Below, one piece after another: positions 63,959 to 64,000 of a stretch of DNA of 64,000 bases. The stretch's first letter is position 1, and every line of letters begins with the position of its first letter. Below the pieces are notes generated by a model. That model was not told where the DNA came from. It made no database searches and worked only from the letters and a program-made list of their open reading frames with translations. The position numbers and the translations under genes were made by a program. This DNA is from Corynespora cassiicola (lineage: Eukaryota > Ascomycota > Dothideomycetes > Pleosporales > Corynesporascaceae). The stretch is from the NCBI GenBank assembly GCA_022059125.1, contig JAEUWY010000006.1, positions 682,001 through 746,000 on the forward strand, written 5' to 3'.

Positions 63959-64000
63959 ATGGGCAGAGTATCACAAGAGCTGGTCGACCAATTTGCAGCT
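63959..64000 (+). CDS. possible first codons of a gene cut by the window end
   Basis: An ATG at 63959 in the context ATCAACATGG opens a frame that runs to the window edge (MGRVSQELVDQFAA). The preceding 150 bases are AT-rich and promoter-like. Fourteen codons are too few to identify anything; the call rests only on context. Confidence 0.25.
   Translation, partial: MGRVSQELVDQFAA

Overview
This window is nuclear DNA from a filamentous ascomycete (Pezizomycotina). Almost every gene is broken by short (about 47-100 nt) introns with GT..AG ends and a CTAAC-type branch point. The gene content is fungal: a Polycomb EED subunit, a UapA-type purine permease, an Ole1-type desaturase fused to cytochrome b5, an Msb2-type mucin sensor and a HET-domain gene. 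EED argues against lineages that have lost PRC2 (for example Aspergillus). A Dothideomycete or Sordariomycete is likely, but I cannot fix the class from sequence alone. All exon models below were built by eye from splice signals, reading-frame continuity and family conservation; none has transcript support.

Layout. 1-9.8 kb: EED (+), UapA-like permease (-), a 2.8 kb gene-free promoter region, and OLE1 (+). 10-20 kb: tyrosyl-DNA phosphodiesterase TDP1 (+), acyl-CoA binding protein (-), TIP41 (-), Aurora kinase (+), ATP23 protease (-) and glutamate 5-kinase PRO1 (+). 20-26 kb: a HET-domain gene (-), then TIM21 (-) and MSP1 (+) from a shared 250 bp promoter. 26.8-35.5 kb: beta'-COP SEC27 (-, nine exons including a 6-nt exon) and a 1,491-codon Msb2-like mucin (-). 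35.5-43.7 kb: an 8 kb stretch with no recognisable gene, GC-rich at first and turning AT-rich. 43.7-47.4 kb: an AT-rich accessory patch with a nonsense-disrupted multipass membrane gene and one orphan ORF. 47.7-64 kb: NOT2 (-), a Gcn4/CpcA-like bZIP factor lacking an in-frame ATG (-), mitochondrial ribosomal protein uL29m (+), Rab GDI (+), GPI ethanolamine-phosphate transferase MCD4 (+), a coiled-coil protein (+), a secreted glyoxalase-like protein (-) and possibly the first codons of another gene.

How the genes fit together. Most are housekeeping genes: secretory pathway (SEC27, GDI1, MCD4), mitochondrial biogenesis (ATP23, TIM21, MSP1, uL29m), lipid metabolism (OLE1, ACB1), TOR/kinase signalling (TIP41, Aurora), gene regulation (EED, NOT2, bZIP) and DNA repair (TDP1). 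They look like a random euchromatic segment and not a functional cluster. The accessory elements are the HET gene, the Msb2-like mucin with two tandem-repeat arrays, and the AT-rich patch. I found no transposon, CRISPR array, rRNA or tRNA that I could support, and no clear new multi-gene system. The most unusual single observations are the bZIP gene opening with ATA directly after a stop codon, a 29-bp perfect palindrome centred on a Gcn4/AP-1 site nearby, the 6-nt exon in SEC27, and the disrupted membrane gene.
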